The position numbers and the translations under genes are program-made. Below are positions 20,341 through 31,873 of a stretch of DNA of 64,000 nt, in pieces. How positions within the stretch are numbered: position 1 is the first letter of the stretch; the number at the start of each line of letters is the position of its first letter. Source of the stretch: Ornithodoros turicata (taxonomy: Eukaryota > Arthropoda > Arachnida > Ixodida > Argasidae); assembly GCF_037126465.1 (NCBI RefSeq), contig NC_088201.1, positions 189,560,031-189,624,030 on the forward strand, given 5' to 3'. Under the pieces are notes generated by a model that searched no databases, was not told the DNA's origin, and worked only from the letters and a program-made list of their open reading frames with translations.

Positions 20341-20702
20341 ACGATATCCATACCCGATCAAGGGTTAATTTCTTCGCTGTCGGGTGCCGTGGTGATGCCA
20401 TCCGAGTTGCCTTGGAGCACTGATGCAGCCATCTTTAGGACACTCCAGCGGCGGTGTGCGATGTCTAGAACTTTGCTGAACGACGCCGAAGAATAATCCT
20501 GGCACTGCATACAGCAAGCGCATGCGGAGCTCTGAAAAAAAGAGCTGTTTAAGTGGCGAGGATGAGCCCCGAAACGGACAGAACCAGCTGACGCGTCCGC
20601 ACTCGTCGGCGTCTACAGGGCGAATGTCCCCAGAGCAAGTGACCTTGGAGAGGAGCGATAGAGACACATACACCTCTCTTCGTCTCCTCCTCTGTCTCTC
20701 CT
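20341..20702 (-). pseudogene. 5' UTR and ORF1 start of a retrotransposon
   Basis: It matches 37830-38170 and 31883-32130: GTAGACGCCGACGAGTGCGG, CTTAAACAGCTCTTTT, GCGCTTCCTGTATGCAGTGC and then AAGATGGCTGCATCAGTGCT (the probable ORF1 start ATGGCTGCATC). Directly upstream on the minus strand lies the RNase H end of another retrotransposon, joined at about 20700 with about 350 bases missing compared with the plus-strand duplicate. Confidence 0.6.
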
Positions 20703-23700
20703 GGCATTGAGCACATAGTGGGCTGTCTGCAATCCCAATTTTATGTAGAGAGGCCGGCGTTAAGGCACTACCAGTGCGGATGCGATGTATTGTGGCTACT
20801 TTCCGCCTTGGAAGGTCTTTGGTGGGGCACTGGGGTCTATCCCATGTGGGGGTGCCCACAGTAGCTTGTTGGATGCTTCCTATGTATCTGGATACTGCCA
20901 CGTGTGTGGCGTTGGGGTCGAAGGGGGCTTGTATGGAGGGGGGAAGCTTGTGCGCTTCTGTGGCCAATTTGTCGGCTTGCTCATTGCCTGGGATTCCGAC
21001 GTGTGATGGTAGCCACTGAAGACCAGAGTTCGAGGTAACTCGTTACTGTAACTAAGTTATTTTTTTGTAACTTGTAACTTAACTTAACTTTCAGAGGAAC
21101 TCGTTCCTTTTTCAGGTAAATTTGCCAAAGTAACTTAAGTTCCAAGTTACTGTTAACTCGCTTTTCACTCACGTCCACCTATTTTCTTGCTTTCTCTCCG
21201 GTTCCTTCATGGCATTTTTTGCCATAAAACGTGATATTCAATCAATGGCAGCAGTTTATTGAGGAAGTAAGAACCGCTGCCATTGAAATAAAGCTAAACC
21301 ATTCTGCGCCCACGGGGAGTAAGATGCAAAGCGTTCGAATACACCTCTACCAGAGAAACGTCATCATGACATTGGTAGGCAGACTGAAACCAAAACAAAT
21401 CGGAAGGAGAGGGCTGGGTTCCACGAACGGGCACTTGTTCGCTGCCTCCCATTGAAAGAAAAGCAGGACCGAGGGTCGTGTCCCTTTCAGGGACCATATC
21501 GTAATCTCCTCAAGACCGTGACTTTCGGGCGCCAACTTGTTCACCTCTAGCTTCGAGCGTAGTTCAATTCTACCAAATTTGTGGCGCTGTCGAACACTAT
21601 GACGTCATTTGTTTACAAACAGGAAGAGGTCTATTGTTGGACACCTGCCTGAAAACCTGTGTAAGAGGGTTGCACTCCTACGCAGGCAACTCAAGGTCTA
21701 ACTCAACTGCTCACGCGCGCTGCACTTGCGTAATGCTATTTTGTGTCCGAAGTAACTTGGAAGTAACTCGTTCTTTTTAAGTAACTCTAACTGCGAGTTA
21801 CATTTCGGGCTGAAGAACTTCGTTATTAACTTAGTTACATTTTGCACACGGTGACTTAAGTTGTAACGAGTTCTTTTTGACGAGTAATCTATGTAACTTC
21901 TCAATCTATGCTGAAGACCGATTTTGAAAGAGTGATCTTCCAGTGTCTGTATAGCGTCTCTGATTTGCCAGGACAGGACGTCCTCAGGTTTATGGTGTTG
22001 AAGGCGGGGAAGAGCTGCTCGAGAATCAGAGAGGATTACCACTGCTGGTGGTTGTACTGTTGCTAGTTCTCTTACTGCATGGAGGAGGGCGGGCTGTTCT
22101 GCTGTAGTCGAGGAGACTTGCTCTTGGATGCGACTCTTCCACGAAATGTCCAGTACTAAAATGTAGTAGGCTGCAGTGCTGGAGCCAGATCTTTGGTTCA
22201 CAGATCCGTCGGTGAATTGTTTGAGCTGCAGGTGATATGCTTCCTCGATGAAATCTTTTGCAATCGACTGGGCGACCAGAGATGTTATGTTGTTCTTCTT
22301 TCGGATATGGGGAATGGATGTTCTAACTTGGATATTAGAGGCCAGCCATGGTTCTCTGGGACGAGTAGCTGGAGGAAGGGGCTTGGCCAATATCCTGAAG
22401 GTATGGAGGAGGTTGCCGAAACGGGAGGAGTGGTGACATTCGATTCGTCTGATTATTTCATTTCCCGCTGGCGTTTTCCTCAGTCTGGGAAACTGAAGAA
22501 GGAGCTTTTGGGTGGAGGCCAGACGTAATGGATAGATTTTGCTTCTGCTAACGTTTTGACTTTGCTGGCGGCATGTGGAAGCCCCAAGGCGGGTTTGATG
22601 CCTCCATGATCTCCAAATTCTCCATGCCTGTTTTACAGGGGAGGGTGAAAGGCAAGCCATAGAGGATTCTAGAGATGGTAAGAGCCTGGTGCACCAAGAG
22701 TAGGGAGTGAAGAGAAGATCCCCATGTGGTTCCACAGTCTCTTTTGTGCATTGCGGCACAGAGTCGCTGCAGCCTCGATGGCACTTAAGTATGGCCTCCA
22801 GGATAAGCGTTCGTCAATGATGAGGCCTTCTGTTATATTATTCTGAGGATTCTGTTCTTTGACCCTTGGAATGAGTTATCCGTCTATGTTCAAGATAGCA
22901 GGGTATTTCCTTCTCTTCTTGTTGACTATCATGTACGTTGACTTCTCTGCGGAGACGGAGAGACCTACTTTGTCCAGATAGTCTTTGATGGCCGTGAGGG
23001 CTTTCTTGATGTGTCTGCTCATCTGAGCGAATTTACGCCCTGTTGTTCATATAGTGAGGTCGCCAGCATAGATGCTAAGGTGTACTGGAGGAGACAAACT
23101 GGGGATGGCGAAAGTGAGACCAGCCATCACTGTGTTGAAGATGACCGGGCTAAAAATACTGCCTTGAGGAAGTCCTACTGGCGAGGGTCTTGTACTACTT
23201 AGGGTAGTTCCCAGTCGGACTTGCATCGTTCTTCCTTGAAGGAAGCCGAGAATGAAGCGGAATGCACGCCCAGTAATCTTGACGTGTTGTGAGCTGTTGA
23301 CAACGACTTGAGGTGTGACGTTGTCGAATGCCTTTTTGATGTCAATAAAGGCTGCAAGGAGAGCTTGTCGAGTCTTCTTGGCGTTGTCGGCTGCAGAAGA
23401 GAATTCGAGCAGGGTGTCCGAGGTGCAGAGATTATTGCGGAAGCCAGTCATTGTGGATGGAAGAATGAAGCGGGTGTCCAGGTAACATTGCAACCTCGCG
23501 AGGACCATTCGTTCCACTACCTTTGCAACGCAAGACGTCAATGAGACTGGTCGAAAGGAGCCCGGTAGAAGCGGGGGTTTCCCTTGTTTGCGGATGGGAA
23601 CTACTATGGAATGTTTCCAACTTTGTGGGATGGCGCCTGGGGCCCAGACTGTATTGTATTCGGCCAGATGTCGTTCCTGTGCTTGTAGTGTCAGATTCTT

Positions 23701-23930
23701 GAGAGCTTGATATGTTACACCATCTTGTCCTGGGGTACTACGCCTTGTACTGTAGTGTAAGGCCGCGGATAGTTCATAGAGCGTGAAGGGAGCATCCATG
23801 GAACTCGGAGTTTCCTGAGGGAGTTGGGTCGGGGTTTGCGGAACTGGGCCTTGCGTAAAAGTGTCCGGAAAGAGTTCAGCGGCTTCGGTGATTGATATTG
23901 AATGGGCTAGTGCAAAGTCCTGAAATGGGT
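20703..23930 (-). pseudogene. Retrotransposon ORF2: RT and RNase H, interrupted by a 0.9-kb element
   Basis: RT (about 23930-22500) reads STRRSTPGQDGVTYQALKNL, FRPVSLTSCVAKVVE, MTGFRNNLCTSD, AFIDIKKAFDNV, VGLPQGSIFSPVIFNTVM and IYAGDLTI. The catalytic YADD has become YAGD. RNase H (22330-21912) reads QFTDGSVNQRSGS, STTAEQPALLHA and VILSDSRAAL. After the insertion at 21024-21910 it resumes with an EADKL-like/ATEAHKLPPSIQAPFD part (20967-20800) and ends at SPLCAQCQE, where a C-terminal zinc motif begins and is cut. Frameshifts near 22500, 22790 and 23040 kill it. I/R1-like group. Confidence 0.85.
21024..21910 (-). mobile_element. Non-autonomous hAT-like element, GTTAC-motif family, minus copy
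   Basis: The ends are CAGAGTTCGAGGTAACTCG and, reverse-complemented, CATAGATTGAGAAGTTAC. Both sides carry CTGAAGAC (21016-21023 and 21911-21918). Both ends are filled with GTAACT/AAGTTAC/CTCGTTAC motifs; the middle (21180-21700) is unlike them and has no supported gene. It interrupts the RNase H domain. The duplicate at 36246-37155 has the same target duplication at the same retrotransposon position. Confidence 0.85.
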
Positions 23931-24179
23931 ACTTGACCCGAGGTTTGCCCGAGAGTTTGTTTACTATCCTCCAAATTTTTGTTCCTGGGGTATACGGCGT
24001 TAAGGAAGCACAGAAACTCTTCCACTGGTGTCATTGGAGAGCCACTGAGTGTGTTCGTAATACTGCCGAGACCTTCTGGTATGCCATTAGGTTGTCCGTA
24101 GTAGGGTTTCTGCGGAGTCTCCGTTGGGCGCTTCTGGCTGCCGAAAGCTTGAGGAATTTTAAGTCTGGAAGTGGATGAG

Positions 24180-25060
24180 CTGCTCTCGTGCTAACTGTGG
24201 AGGTTGCACCTTTGAGAGAGGACTGGATGTCTGCTGTGATGTGCCTTTGTTGAGGAGGTCTCTGAAGCGGTCCCAGTTGATTAGAGGGTGGTGGCTGCGT
24301 GCTCGTCTAGGGAGTCGCTACATGACATTCGGCAACTTGAGGAAAGTTGGAAAGTGGTCACTTCCCATTGGGTGTCTCCGCTCACGTCACAGAAGACCTG
24401 GTGGTCAGACGAATGCATAGGGATGTCGATGGCCGAGTAGGTGCTTCGTGGCCTGTAGAAAGTTGGAGCGCCCGTGTTTGCCACCACTAGTTCCAAGGTA
24501 TCTATTGCACCAACAATCTCCTTCCCTCGTCGAGATCACTTATCACTGCCCCACAAATGATGGTCAGCGTTAAAGTCGCCACATATAATGAGCTTGCCCT
24601 GGCATCTTTGCCTTGATGCACTTGAGGCATTCGCCGAGGAGGTGTGGCGCACAGCGCCAATGTACGTAAACCGACACCATAGTTACTGTAGTATTGTTTA
24701 TAGTTATGCTTGCGGCTACAAATTCCGCTGTATCGCAACAGATGGCACTGAGGTCGAATTTGCACTGAGGGAGGTTGCTTTTTACTGAGAGAGCCACACA
24801 TCCAGTAGGGAAGGAGGGCAGACAGGGGCTAACGTACTTGCGGTAGCCTTGTATAGTGGAAGAGTACTTAAGGCCACACTCACTAAGGGCCAGGATTCGA
24901 ATTTGGCGTTTCCCGAGGAAGAGGGTCAGTTCTTGTTGCTTTTGTTGAAGGCCCCTGCAATTCAAGTGCATAATAGCAGGGGTAGGTTGGTTTGCGGCTG
25001 GTGTATTACCCATGTTGGAATGCTCTATGCGTGCAGGTGATGGACATGGTTGCGTGTGAC
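24180..25060 (-). pseudogene. AP-endonuclease of the composite minus-strand retrotransposon
   Basis: ORF2 starts near 25020 (MGNTPAANQ), then IMHLNCRGLQQKQQELTLFL, RILALSECGL, FPTGCVALSV and TVTMVSVYVH. After a frameshift at about 24560 a second part (24496-24281) reads LELVVANTGAPTFYRPRST, then SDHQVF, the SDH catalytic motif. The GDFNADHHLWGS-type block lies at the break (about 24560-24530). Order and spacing fit a full-length APE domain of about 230 residues with one or two frameshifts. Confidence 0.8.
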
Positions 25061-25074
25061 TGCGTTTGGGTGGT

Positions 25075-25937
25075 TCAGATCGTGAAGTAACCTGTGATGG
25101 TATTCTGGAAGGGGATGACCGGTGCAAGGATTGAACGTAGGGTGGCTGCTAGGCTGGGGCAGTCTGCTATGGTATTGATAACAGTGAAAGCAATGCTGAT
25201 AAAAGACGTTATGGCAGACTGACGTGTTGTTGTCGGTTGCTTTTCTGTGTCTTCCACCTGACGCTCTGCTGAGTCGCGGTTTTGGCGTGGCCGTTTAGAA
25301 GGAGTGGGGGCTGCGGGGTTCTGTGTGGTGGGAACCTTTGCATGCTCAGCGATTTTGGTATTGCTTTGACCCTCGACAATCTTGCTGTACGAGACGATCT
25401 TCGAAGTGCCAGCGTCCTGTTTGATTGCCCTGCTCTTTTGTGAAAGGAGGGTCCTTGGCTGGGTTGCTGAAGTTTTGTTGTCTGTGCTCTGTGGTTGTGA
25501 GGCCGTGGGTGTGGATGCAGGGGCGGAAGTCTTGAGCTGCTGAAGTAACTTTCGTGCTTTGCTTGTGGGGATCTGTTTCTTTAGACTGAGACGCAGTGCA
25601 GCAGTCTCCAGTTGTTTGACGGAGCAAGACTTTTTTTTCCACAGTTAGCGCACTTTGTCGCCGATTTGTTGGGGTACTCATTGGCGTCGTGGTTTGACGC
25701 GCATGAGACACTTAGCTGGTCGCGGGCACGTGGCGCCGACGTGTCCAAACCGACCACACTTATAGCACTGCGTGGGCTTTGGTCTAAACTCACCGACAGG
25801 AAATTTTGTCGCAACAACATGCACGGAGCGGGGCATATGCCCTGTGGCGAACACAAGTTTCACTGAGTCACTGAGCCAGACGTTTCACCCTGGTGACAGT
25901 CACCCCCGAGCGAAGACGCTGCGCCAAATCGGCGTCT
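25075..25937 (-). pseudogene. ORF1 C-terminal part with CCHC zinc knuckle
   Basis: About 25935-25865 reads LRQRLRSGVTVTRVKRL; the next frame reads KLVFATGHMPRSVHVVATKF and CYKCGRFGHVGATCPRPAKC (25770-25700). This is a gag-like CX2CX4HX4C knuckle plus an extra CX-type cluster, as in ORF1 of I/R1-like elements. A lysine/glutamine/threonine-rich tail follows to about 25150. The 5' side stops abruptly at 25937, where the GGTGG array begins. Confidence 0.8.
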
Positions 25938-26150
25938 CTTCCACCAGAAGTTTTTGGTGGTCCACCAGGCTGGTCTGGTGGTCCACCTGGCTAGTCTGGT
26001 GGACCAGCAAGCTGGTTTTTGGTAGTGTAGCACAGAGCTCTGGCGGTCCACCAGGCATGTGTGGTGGCTCTGAGATGCGGCTCTGGTGGGCCACCAAGCA
26101 ATGGCTCGATGATGCACACCGGGTGGACCACTATATTGGCGTATAGGTGG
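25938..26150. repeat. GGTGGTCCACC motif array, left
   Basis: About ten degenerate copies of GGTGGTCCACCAGG, GGTGGACCA or CCACCAAGC occur between the retrotransposon break at 25937 and GGTGGTCCACTG at about 26146. Each unit is close to palindromic. A matching array lies at 29636-29819. The left edge lacks the CCCTATTGAAAA terminus seen at the right end, so this end may be cut. Confidence 0.65.
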
Positions 26151-27187
26151 TCCACTGTTTTCCTATGGGAACTGTTTATTACACTGTTTCACTAGGAACT
26201 ACTGCACCGAGCAAATATTACCTGCTTTTCTTTCAAATTGTCACATATTAATAAAGCAGCACATGATAGCGGGCCGGCGTTGTAGCATGTTGGCCATGGT
26301 CAGCTATAACACCCACACTATCAGCCAACATGTATACAGAGCAGTCGGCACTCGGCACAGTGTTGGTTGAAACTTTTTCATCAAAAGGTTTCTCTCAAGA
26401 AATGTGTACATTGAGATGTCGAGACGAGACATGGTTAGGGCCTACTTGACACTGGTCGAAATCCCATCCGGATCATTAATCGCTTCATGTCTAGGTCCCC
26501 AGAAACAAACCAAAGTCACTAATATATTTACGAAAGTGCAATGTATCAAACTGCAGCAAGTGTCGCGTGATGAAACTATAGCTAACTAGCAGAAATATAG
26601 AAATCTAGCGAAACTATAGAAAACTAGCGAAACCTATTGGACACGCCCCACGGTTTTTCTTGTTCTTTGTTTCCTAGTGATGACAATAAACAATAAACAA
26701 TAAACGTTAACAGCACACATAGTATAAATTAACATCTGGCACACTTTGTACCTTTCTGAAAAATATTGGTGAATTTCCACAGACATCAAGCAAACCTTAT
26801 AACATGTGGCTGCGACATTTGGGGTGCTAAAAGGAGTCATATCTGCATGATGATACAGTACATAAATGCAGAATAACGTAAAAAAATTAGTGCCCGGTGT
26901 TCTTCACAGCTTTTTCAAAATTCCTGGTGAATTTCCCCAAATGTAAAATGCGGCTTCATACGTCTGACTACATGTCACTCTGTGTGCATAAAAGAATAAT
27001 TTATTCGCTTGCGAGCAGAAGTTGCAATGAAATATGTTCGGTCAAGATGATCGGTGCACTTGATAAGCACAACAACTAGACATGCAATAACAGTTCCGTA
27101 ATATTAATATTAACCAAAAACAACATGCATCAAGAACTTCCTGTGGCACTCTGTGTAACAATATGACAATTTTCTTGTCATCATTCT
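26151..27187. other. Upstream region of the BEN-domain gene; no exon supported
   Basis: The sequence is AT-rich. An ATG frame at 26404-26589 (MYIEMSRRDMVRAYL) could be an upstream exon but has no recognised similarity and no clear donor. No promoter element is convincing. A first exon may lie here, because the exon at 27214 starts after a good 3' splice site. Confidence 0.3.
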
Positions 27188-27213
27188 TTGTATTTCGTTT
27201 CATTTTGTTGTAG

Positions 27214-29543
27214 ACAAAACCTACCTGTAACCCTATACTGTAAACCTGTATACCCTATCACATCACCTCAACTAGCATCCCCAACGCACTCTCCTGTACA
27301 ACCTCAGCCAGCATGTACACGATGTCTTGCAACAGCCCGGCCAGCATCTTCTCTCTCCTTTGCATCACCCCACCCGGCATCTCCTATTTCCCTTACATCG
27401 CCCCATCCGGCACCTCCCGTCCCCCTTGCATCACGCCACCCGGTATCTCCTATCCCCCTTGCATCGCCCCATATGACATCTCCACGCTCTGTTGCATCTC
27501 CCCATCTGGCATCTGTGCTCTCTGTTGCGTCTCCCCAGCCACACTACAGTGAAGCTGCTGGTGAAAGTGTGCCTCATCAAGGTGAGCCCTTTAGGAATCT
27601 AATAATGCTTAGTGGACCAGTAGTCTGGATTTAGGTTACACTAAATTTTTACTGTTTTTCTTCATACAGGATCTCCTGATGACACCAACAGCGTTTCGCT
27701 TTCTATCGGTATAGAGAGCACAGATGGCACGGTAAGATAGGACACAGTTGTAAAGTTGTATTTTATATGAGAAATTTCAAGTTTATAAATATCACAACAA
27801 AAAGCTAGGCATTGACAGGACATGAAGCTGAACCTCCTGGTCAGTACTGGGTGCATTGATGGCACTGCTGCAGTGATTCCCAAACTGTGTGACCCATCAA
27901 AAATATAAAACATACTGGTGCGACTCTCCTCTTTTTGTGATATAATAAAGTATTCGATATCAGCACATTAAGCTTTACACAAACTTGGCGCTGATTTTTT
28001 TTTTACATTTCATATGGTCAAATCAGCTGGGCCAGGTACCACTGCAAAAAAAAAAAAAAGTCTGTTCTTGGTAACTAAATGTGAGCTTCTTGTTGTTTTT
28101 TTTTTTTTCTGGCGGAGGGAGTGCAGTCTGCACACATGAAAACAAAGATTCAGCGCACAAAGCTCACATGAAGTTTCAACATCACAGTTCTCCCCCTTCC
28201 AACACAACATCAGGAGGCTCTAGGCATGAGTCGTTGCATCAGCACATTTTTCTGCGTAATTTGAACTGCACAAATGTGGCATGTCGTGCTATGAATCATC
28301 CAGTTTGCAATTTCACCGGTGGTTCTTGGGTTACCAGAAAGGACTCCTGTAAGACGGAGGAAATCACAGTGACCGCACATTTAACTATGGCACTTAGGTT
28401 GCTGATGTGCTCTGATCGTCGGCTACCTGGTGTTTGTCGTTATTGTACATCCCTGTCATGTGCCTTACCACCATGTTGCTGTTTGTTCAGGTGTATGCTG
28501 GCTCAGGTGTGTGGATATCCAAAGCTACTTGGGAAAAGGTGCACAGTTATAAAGACGATTCAATGTTCGTCAAACATGGAGCGCTGCCCATATGGTCACC
28601 GCCTATGCTTTCACGAAAGAGCGTGACAGGCGCTCTGTCTAATCGTGCAAAATCGGAAGGGGCTCAGCAGCCACATGAACCATTGACCCTCCACAAGCTG
28701 GATGCTCTTTATGGTGAGTTCATCGATCTACCAGGTCTTTTACAAATCATAACATTTTTTATCATAAGGCTATTAGTGCAATGCCTCACTATCCATGACA
28801 CAAGAAAACGATGCAGAGACGAGGACAGACAGAAACACATAAACCAGGCATTGACTCACACCTGATTTATTGAAATGACGGAAAAGCAATGCAGAAACAT
28901 AGCACATGCGCATACCCGGCAGCAAAATAAAATTCATTCCCCCTTGTCCCTTTCGCGTTCCACACACCCACCACGGAAAGCGAGCCTGAGAAACAAAGCT
29001 ATTATCTGTTACCAAGAAATGTGGGTTCTTTTGGCAACAACATGGTAAGGCTGACGACACATCTTTCTTTTCACCAGCACGTTGTGTAAAATATGCTGCA
29101 ATTGTCTCACGTGCGGTCTCTTGGTAAGAGGCACTGATGATGGACATACTACAGAAGTTTCTTATGTCATGGATCTGCCCAGATCTACAGCATTTTGTGT
29201 AATGCCTGCCTAATCACGATTGCCTGTGGTGCGGTTCATGAGTCAGTGCGTCTGGGCATCTGCTACATTTTGGTACACAGTAGCTTGTAACAAGTTTCGT
29301 TTGATGTGTAACCTCCCAACTTCTGATTTTTCAGGCATGTACGACAGTCGCCATGGAGAGACTGCCACGGAGAGACTGCCATGGAGAAAGAACAAAAAAA
29401 GAGCGGCAGCGAAGGCTAAATTATTTCCTCTCCCAGAAAATGTGCGATTTGAGGAGAAGGAAATACAGGCGTATGGACAAACACGAGGTTTGGTGCTTTT
29501 TTTCTACAGCTTCACTACACACTCGGCTGTTTGCTGCAAGTAG
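27214..29543 (+). CDS. BEN-domain protein gene, four supported exons
   Basis: Exons: 27214-27581 (after TTTTGTTGTAG, ending CAAG|GTGAGC), 27670-27731 (after CATACAG, ending ACG|GTAAGA), 28491-28713 (after GTTTGTTCAG, ending TATG|GTGAGT) and 29335-29543 (after TTTTTCAG, stop TAG). Phases agree at all three joins. Exon 1 is a Ser/Pro-rich linker of about 12-residue repeats (ASPHPASPISLT-like). Exon 3 encodes VYAGSGVWISKATWEKVHSY, FVKHGALPIWSP, SRKSVTGALSNRAKSEG and LTLHKLDALY, a BEN domain, which binds DNA in chromatin factors. The last exon is basic (RKNKKRAAAKAK), perhaps a nuclear signal. Upstream coding exons are probably missing from this model. An ATG at 27188 is in frame and would work only if the first intron is retained. 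Confidence 0.7.
27330..27545 (+). repeat. 36-bp minisatellite inside the BEN gene exon
   Basis: Six or so copies of a unit resembling GCATCNCCCCANCCGGCAT followed by CTCCTNTCCCC. They keep the reading frame and produce 12-residue Ser/Pro repeats (SPHPASPI, SPHPAPPV, SRHPVSPI, SPHMTSPR, SPHLASVL). Such repeats vary in number between alleles. Confidence 0.7.
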
Positions 29544-29635
29544 CTTTGCCACAGCAGTCCACCAAGCTTTCACCGCAGAAGCACCAAGCACAGTACATCA
29601 CCCCACACAGATACATGATTTGCTGTTTGAACTTT

Positions 29636-29832
29636 TGCTGGCCCACCACAAAACCATCGACAGTGGTGTGCCACCAAATTTCCTCGTGGCCCACTGGTCT
29701 GCAAGGGTTTCTGGTGGTCCACTGCAATTTCTTGTGGTTCACTAGACCACCCGAATTCCTGGTGGCCCACGTCCCGAATTACGTGCTGGTGGTCCACCAG
29801 ATTATATGTCTGGTGGAATTTTCAATAGGGTA
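29636..29832. repeat. GGTGGTCCACC motif array, right, ending in CAATAGGGT
   Basis: Variants of GTGGCCCACT, GGTGGTCCACTGC, GTGGTTCACTAG, GGTGGCCCACG and GGTGGTCCACCAG recur every 18-25 bases. The array ends GGTGGAATTTTCAATAGGGT. The last block matches the outer ends of the 7-kb inverted repeat (TTTTTCAATAGGG at 61500-61513). Immediately after it a retrotransposon RNase H frame starts. Confidence 0.65.
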
Positions 29833-30560
29833 GCGGGGAACCAGTCTCCTCAACTGCAGCAGAGCTGTGTGCCATCCTGCATACTGCCATTGCGGCATCC
29901 AAGTACTCCACTCCAAATACAGTCATCTTTACTGACTCCGTATCTGCTCTTCATCAGCTCATAGACCTTGACACCTCATCGATTCTGGTGGATACCGCTC
30001 GTGCTGCGATCAGTCTTGCCTCCCAGCAAGGCATCAGCATTACGCTACGGTGGATTCCGTCACATGTTGGGATCCCAGGTAATGAGGAAGCAGACTTCCT
30101 AGCCCATTCAGCCCACTACACACCTGGCTGTGCATTTCCTATTCCCTCCCAACCTGACCTCAAGCCTGCAATTGACAGAATCCTCACCTCCTTCTCCCAG
30201 GACATAACACAACCAATAGTTCCCAAGCGCAATCGACTACACACACGTGGCCTTGACCGACCTACGGCACAGTCATACATCGACTACGCACCAACTCAGC
30301 AAAGACACACAAGTTGCGCTATCGATTCAATCTCGTGCCCTCGGACCTCTGTCCAACCTGTGCTGATGATGAGGAAACTCTCTTCCACATCCTGTTCGAC
30401 TGTGCGGGCTATCACCTAACATCTCTCTCGACTGCTTAACGGCTCAGCCACTATCAAGGACTATGTCTTCGGAGACTACTCCCACGCTGCAGCCTTGGCC
30501 TCCTTCCTCAAGTAGACCAATCTCCATCTCCGTCTTTAACTCCCCCTCCCTTTCCCCTTT
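29833..30560 (+). pseudogene. RNase H and 3' part of a plus-strand retrotransposon
   Basis: GEPVSSTAAELCAILHTAIA, TVIFTDSVSALHQL, LRWIPSHVGIPGNEEADFLA: these are RNase H motifs with the E, D and H/D catalytic positions. The N-terminal TDGS part is cut off at 29833. Downstream DRPTAQSYIDYAPTQQRH and a broken C-terminal zinc-like segment lead to the stop region near 30515. The family differs from the retrotransposon at 20.7-25.9 kb. Confidence 0.8.
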
Positions 30561-30783
30561 TCGGCCCTGAAACCGCCTTTTTTTTGCTGTTTTCCCCTTT
30601 CCCCTGCCCCGTCTTCCCCTTCCCTCCCCGTTCGTCATGACGTTGCCCGCACTTCTGCGAGGCCAACTTCGGCATGGGGTTTTCGCCACCACCACCACCC
30701 ACATTCTTCTCCTGCGCTATGAAGAGAAGAGATGTGTTTCTCCGTCGCTCCTCTCCAAGGTCACTTGCTCTGCGGGCATTCAC
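30561..30783 (+). repeat. Retrotransposon 3' UTR joined to another element's 5' end
   Basis: A C/T-rich 3' UTR ends in CCACCACCACCACCC at about 30689-30703. It is followed by TTCTCCTGCGCTATGAAGAG, which also starts the 5' sequence at about 37833 behind a different retrotransposon. From there to 30783 the sequence matches the 5' UTR at 37833-37915. Confidence 0.5.
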
Positions 30784-31873
30784 CAGTCCTCCACAGGTAA
30801 CCGAGGATGCGGCTGTAGAGTATGTACCACTACGCCAATCTACAACGTTGCAAGCTCATTGGCCTAGACTGCGTGCGCGCTCCGATTGGTCGAGAATGTT
30901 TTGAAATCGCATTTTCTACGCGCGCATGTGCATGCAGCGTCCCGGCGGCCGTTTCAACAGTTTCCGCATAGTTTCGAAATAGCTCGCATCGGCCGCCACG
31001 GCGTCCGTCGTCTTGTGTTCCGTGTTTCGGTGATATCAATTGGCGGAACAGTTTGTGATTCTACGCGTGTTGTGCTGTTTCTGGACACGACTATTATCCC
31101 ACGTACAGTCTATCAACTACGGAACTGGAATGCTTCGTGGGTTGGAGCGGTTGGAGAGTGAAGAACGCGTTCGGGCGCCGTTGGATTTTGAGGACTCGCA
31201 ACAAAGACAGGTTTACGATTACGTGCCACGCAAGTGCCTTCCGCTCTGCAAGCAACGAAAGAAGATGCTCATCATAAAATCGGCCGGCACGGCGTCCTCT
31301 TGTGTTCCGTGTTTCAGTGCTGTCAATCGGTGGAACAGTTTGTAGAAGTATTCGCTGCTTTATTCGTGCGTCGATGTGATTCAACGTGTGTTGTGCTGTT
31401 CCTGGACACGACTGCTATCCCACGAACAGTCTATCAAGTCCGGAACTGGAATGCTTCGTGAGTTGGAGCGGTTGGAGAGTGAAGAACACGCTCGGGCCGT
31501 GTCGGATTTCGAGGGCTGTGTTCGTTTTACTTCAAGTTCGAACTTAGTTACAGTGCGTCAACAACGCAGTGGACTTTGTATTCACAGTCCACCCATGTAT
31601 CAGATCTTTGAATCAGTGCTTTGTGTCAAATAAATATTTCTTTTAGCCAAAAGAAGCTTCAGTTATTTTGAATATCGGGTAACGGCGGTAGGCGTAAAAT
31701 CCGGTAGAAGTCGATGGTAGCCAGAACCGGCCGAAAGCTCAGCCAAAGTTAAGACTCCTGATTGGCCGACTGGCATTGCATAATTTCTACAACGTTGCAC
31801 TCTCATTGGTCGTGTGCCCAGTGTTGTGTGAATTATCTCAAACTATGGGCTCTATGGGGAGCTGTTGGAGCCT
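30784..31873 (+). mobile_element. 1.09-kb DNA-type element, copy 1, 8-bp duplication
   Basis: GCATTCAC flanks it on both sides (30776-30783 and 31874-31881). The ends are CAGTCCTCCACAGG and, reverse-complemented, AGGCTCCAACAGC. It carries an internal tandem duplication: about 31010-31195 and 31288-31510 share TTGTGTTCCGTGTTTC, GACACGACT.TTATCCCACG and GCGGTTGGAGAGTGAAGAAC. An AATAAATA signal lies near 31632. The short frames do not match a known transposase. It splits a retrotransposon 5' UTR. Superfamily unknown; hAT, P and Merlin all make 8-9-bp duplications. Confidence 0.8.
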
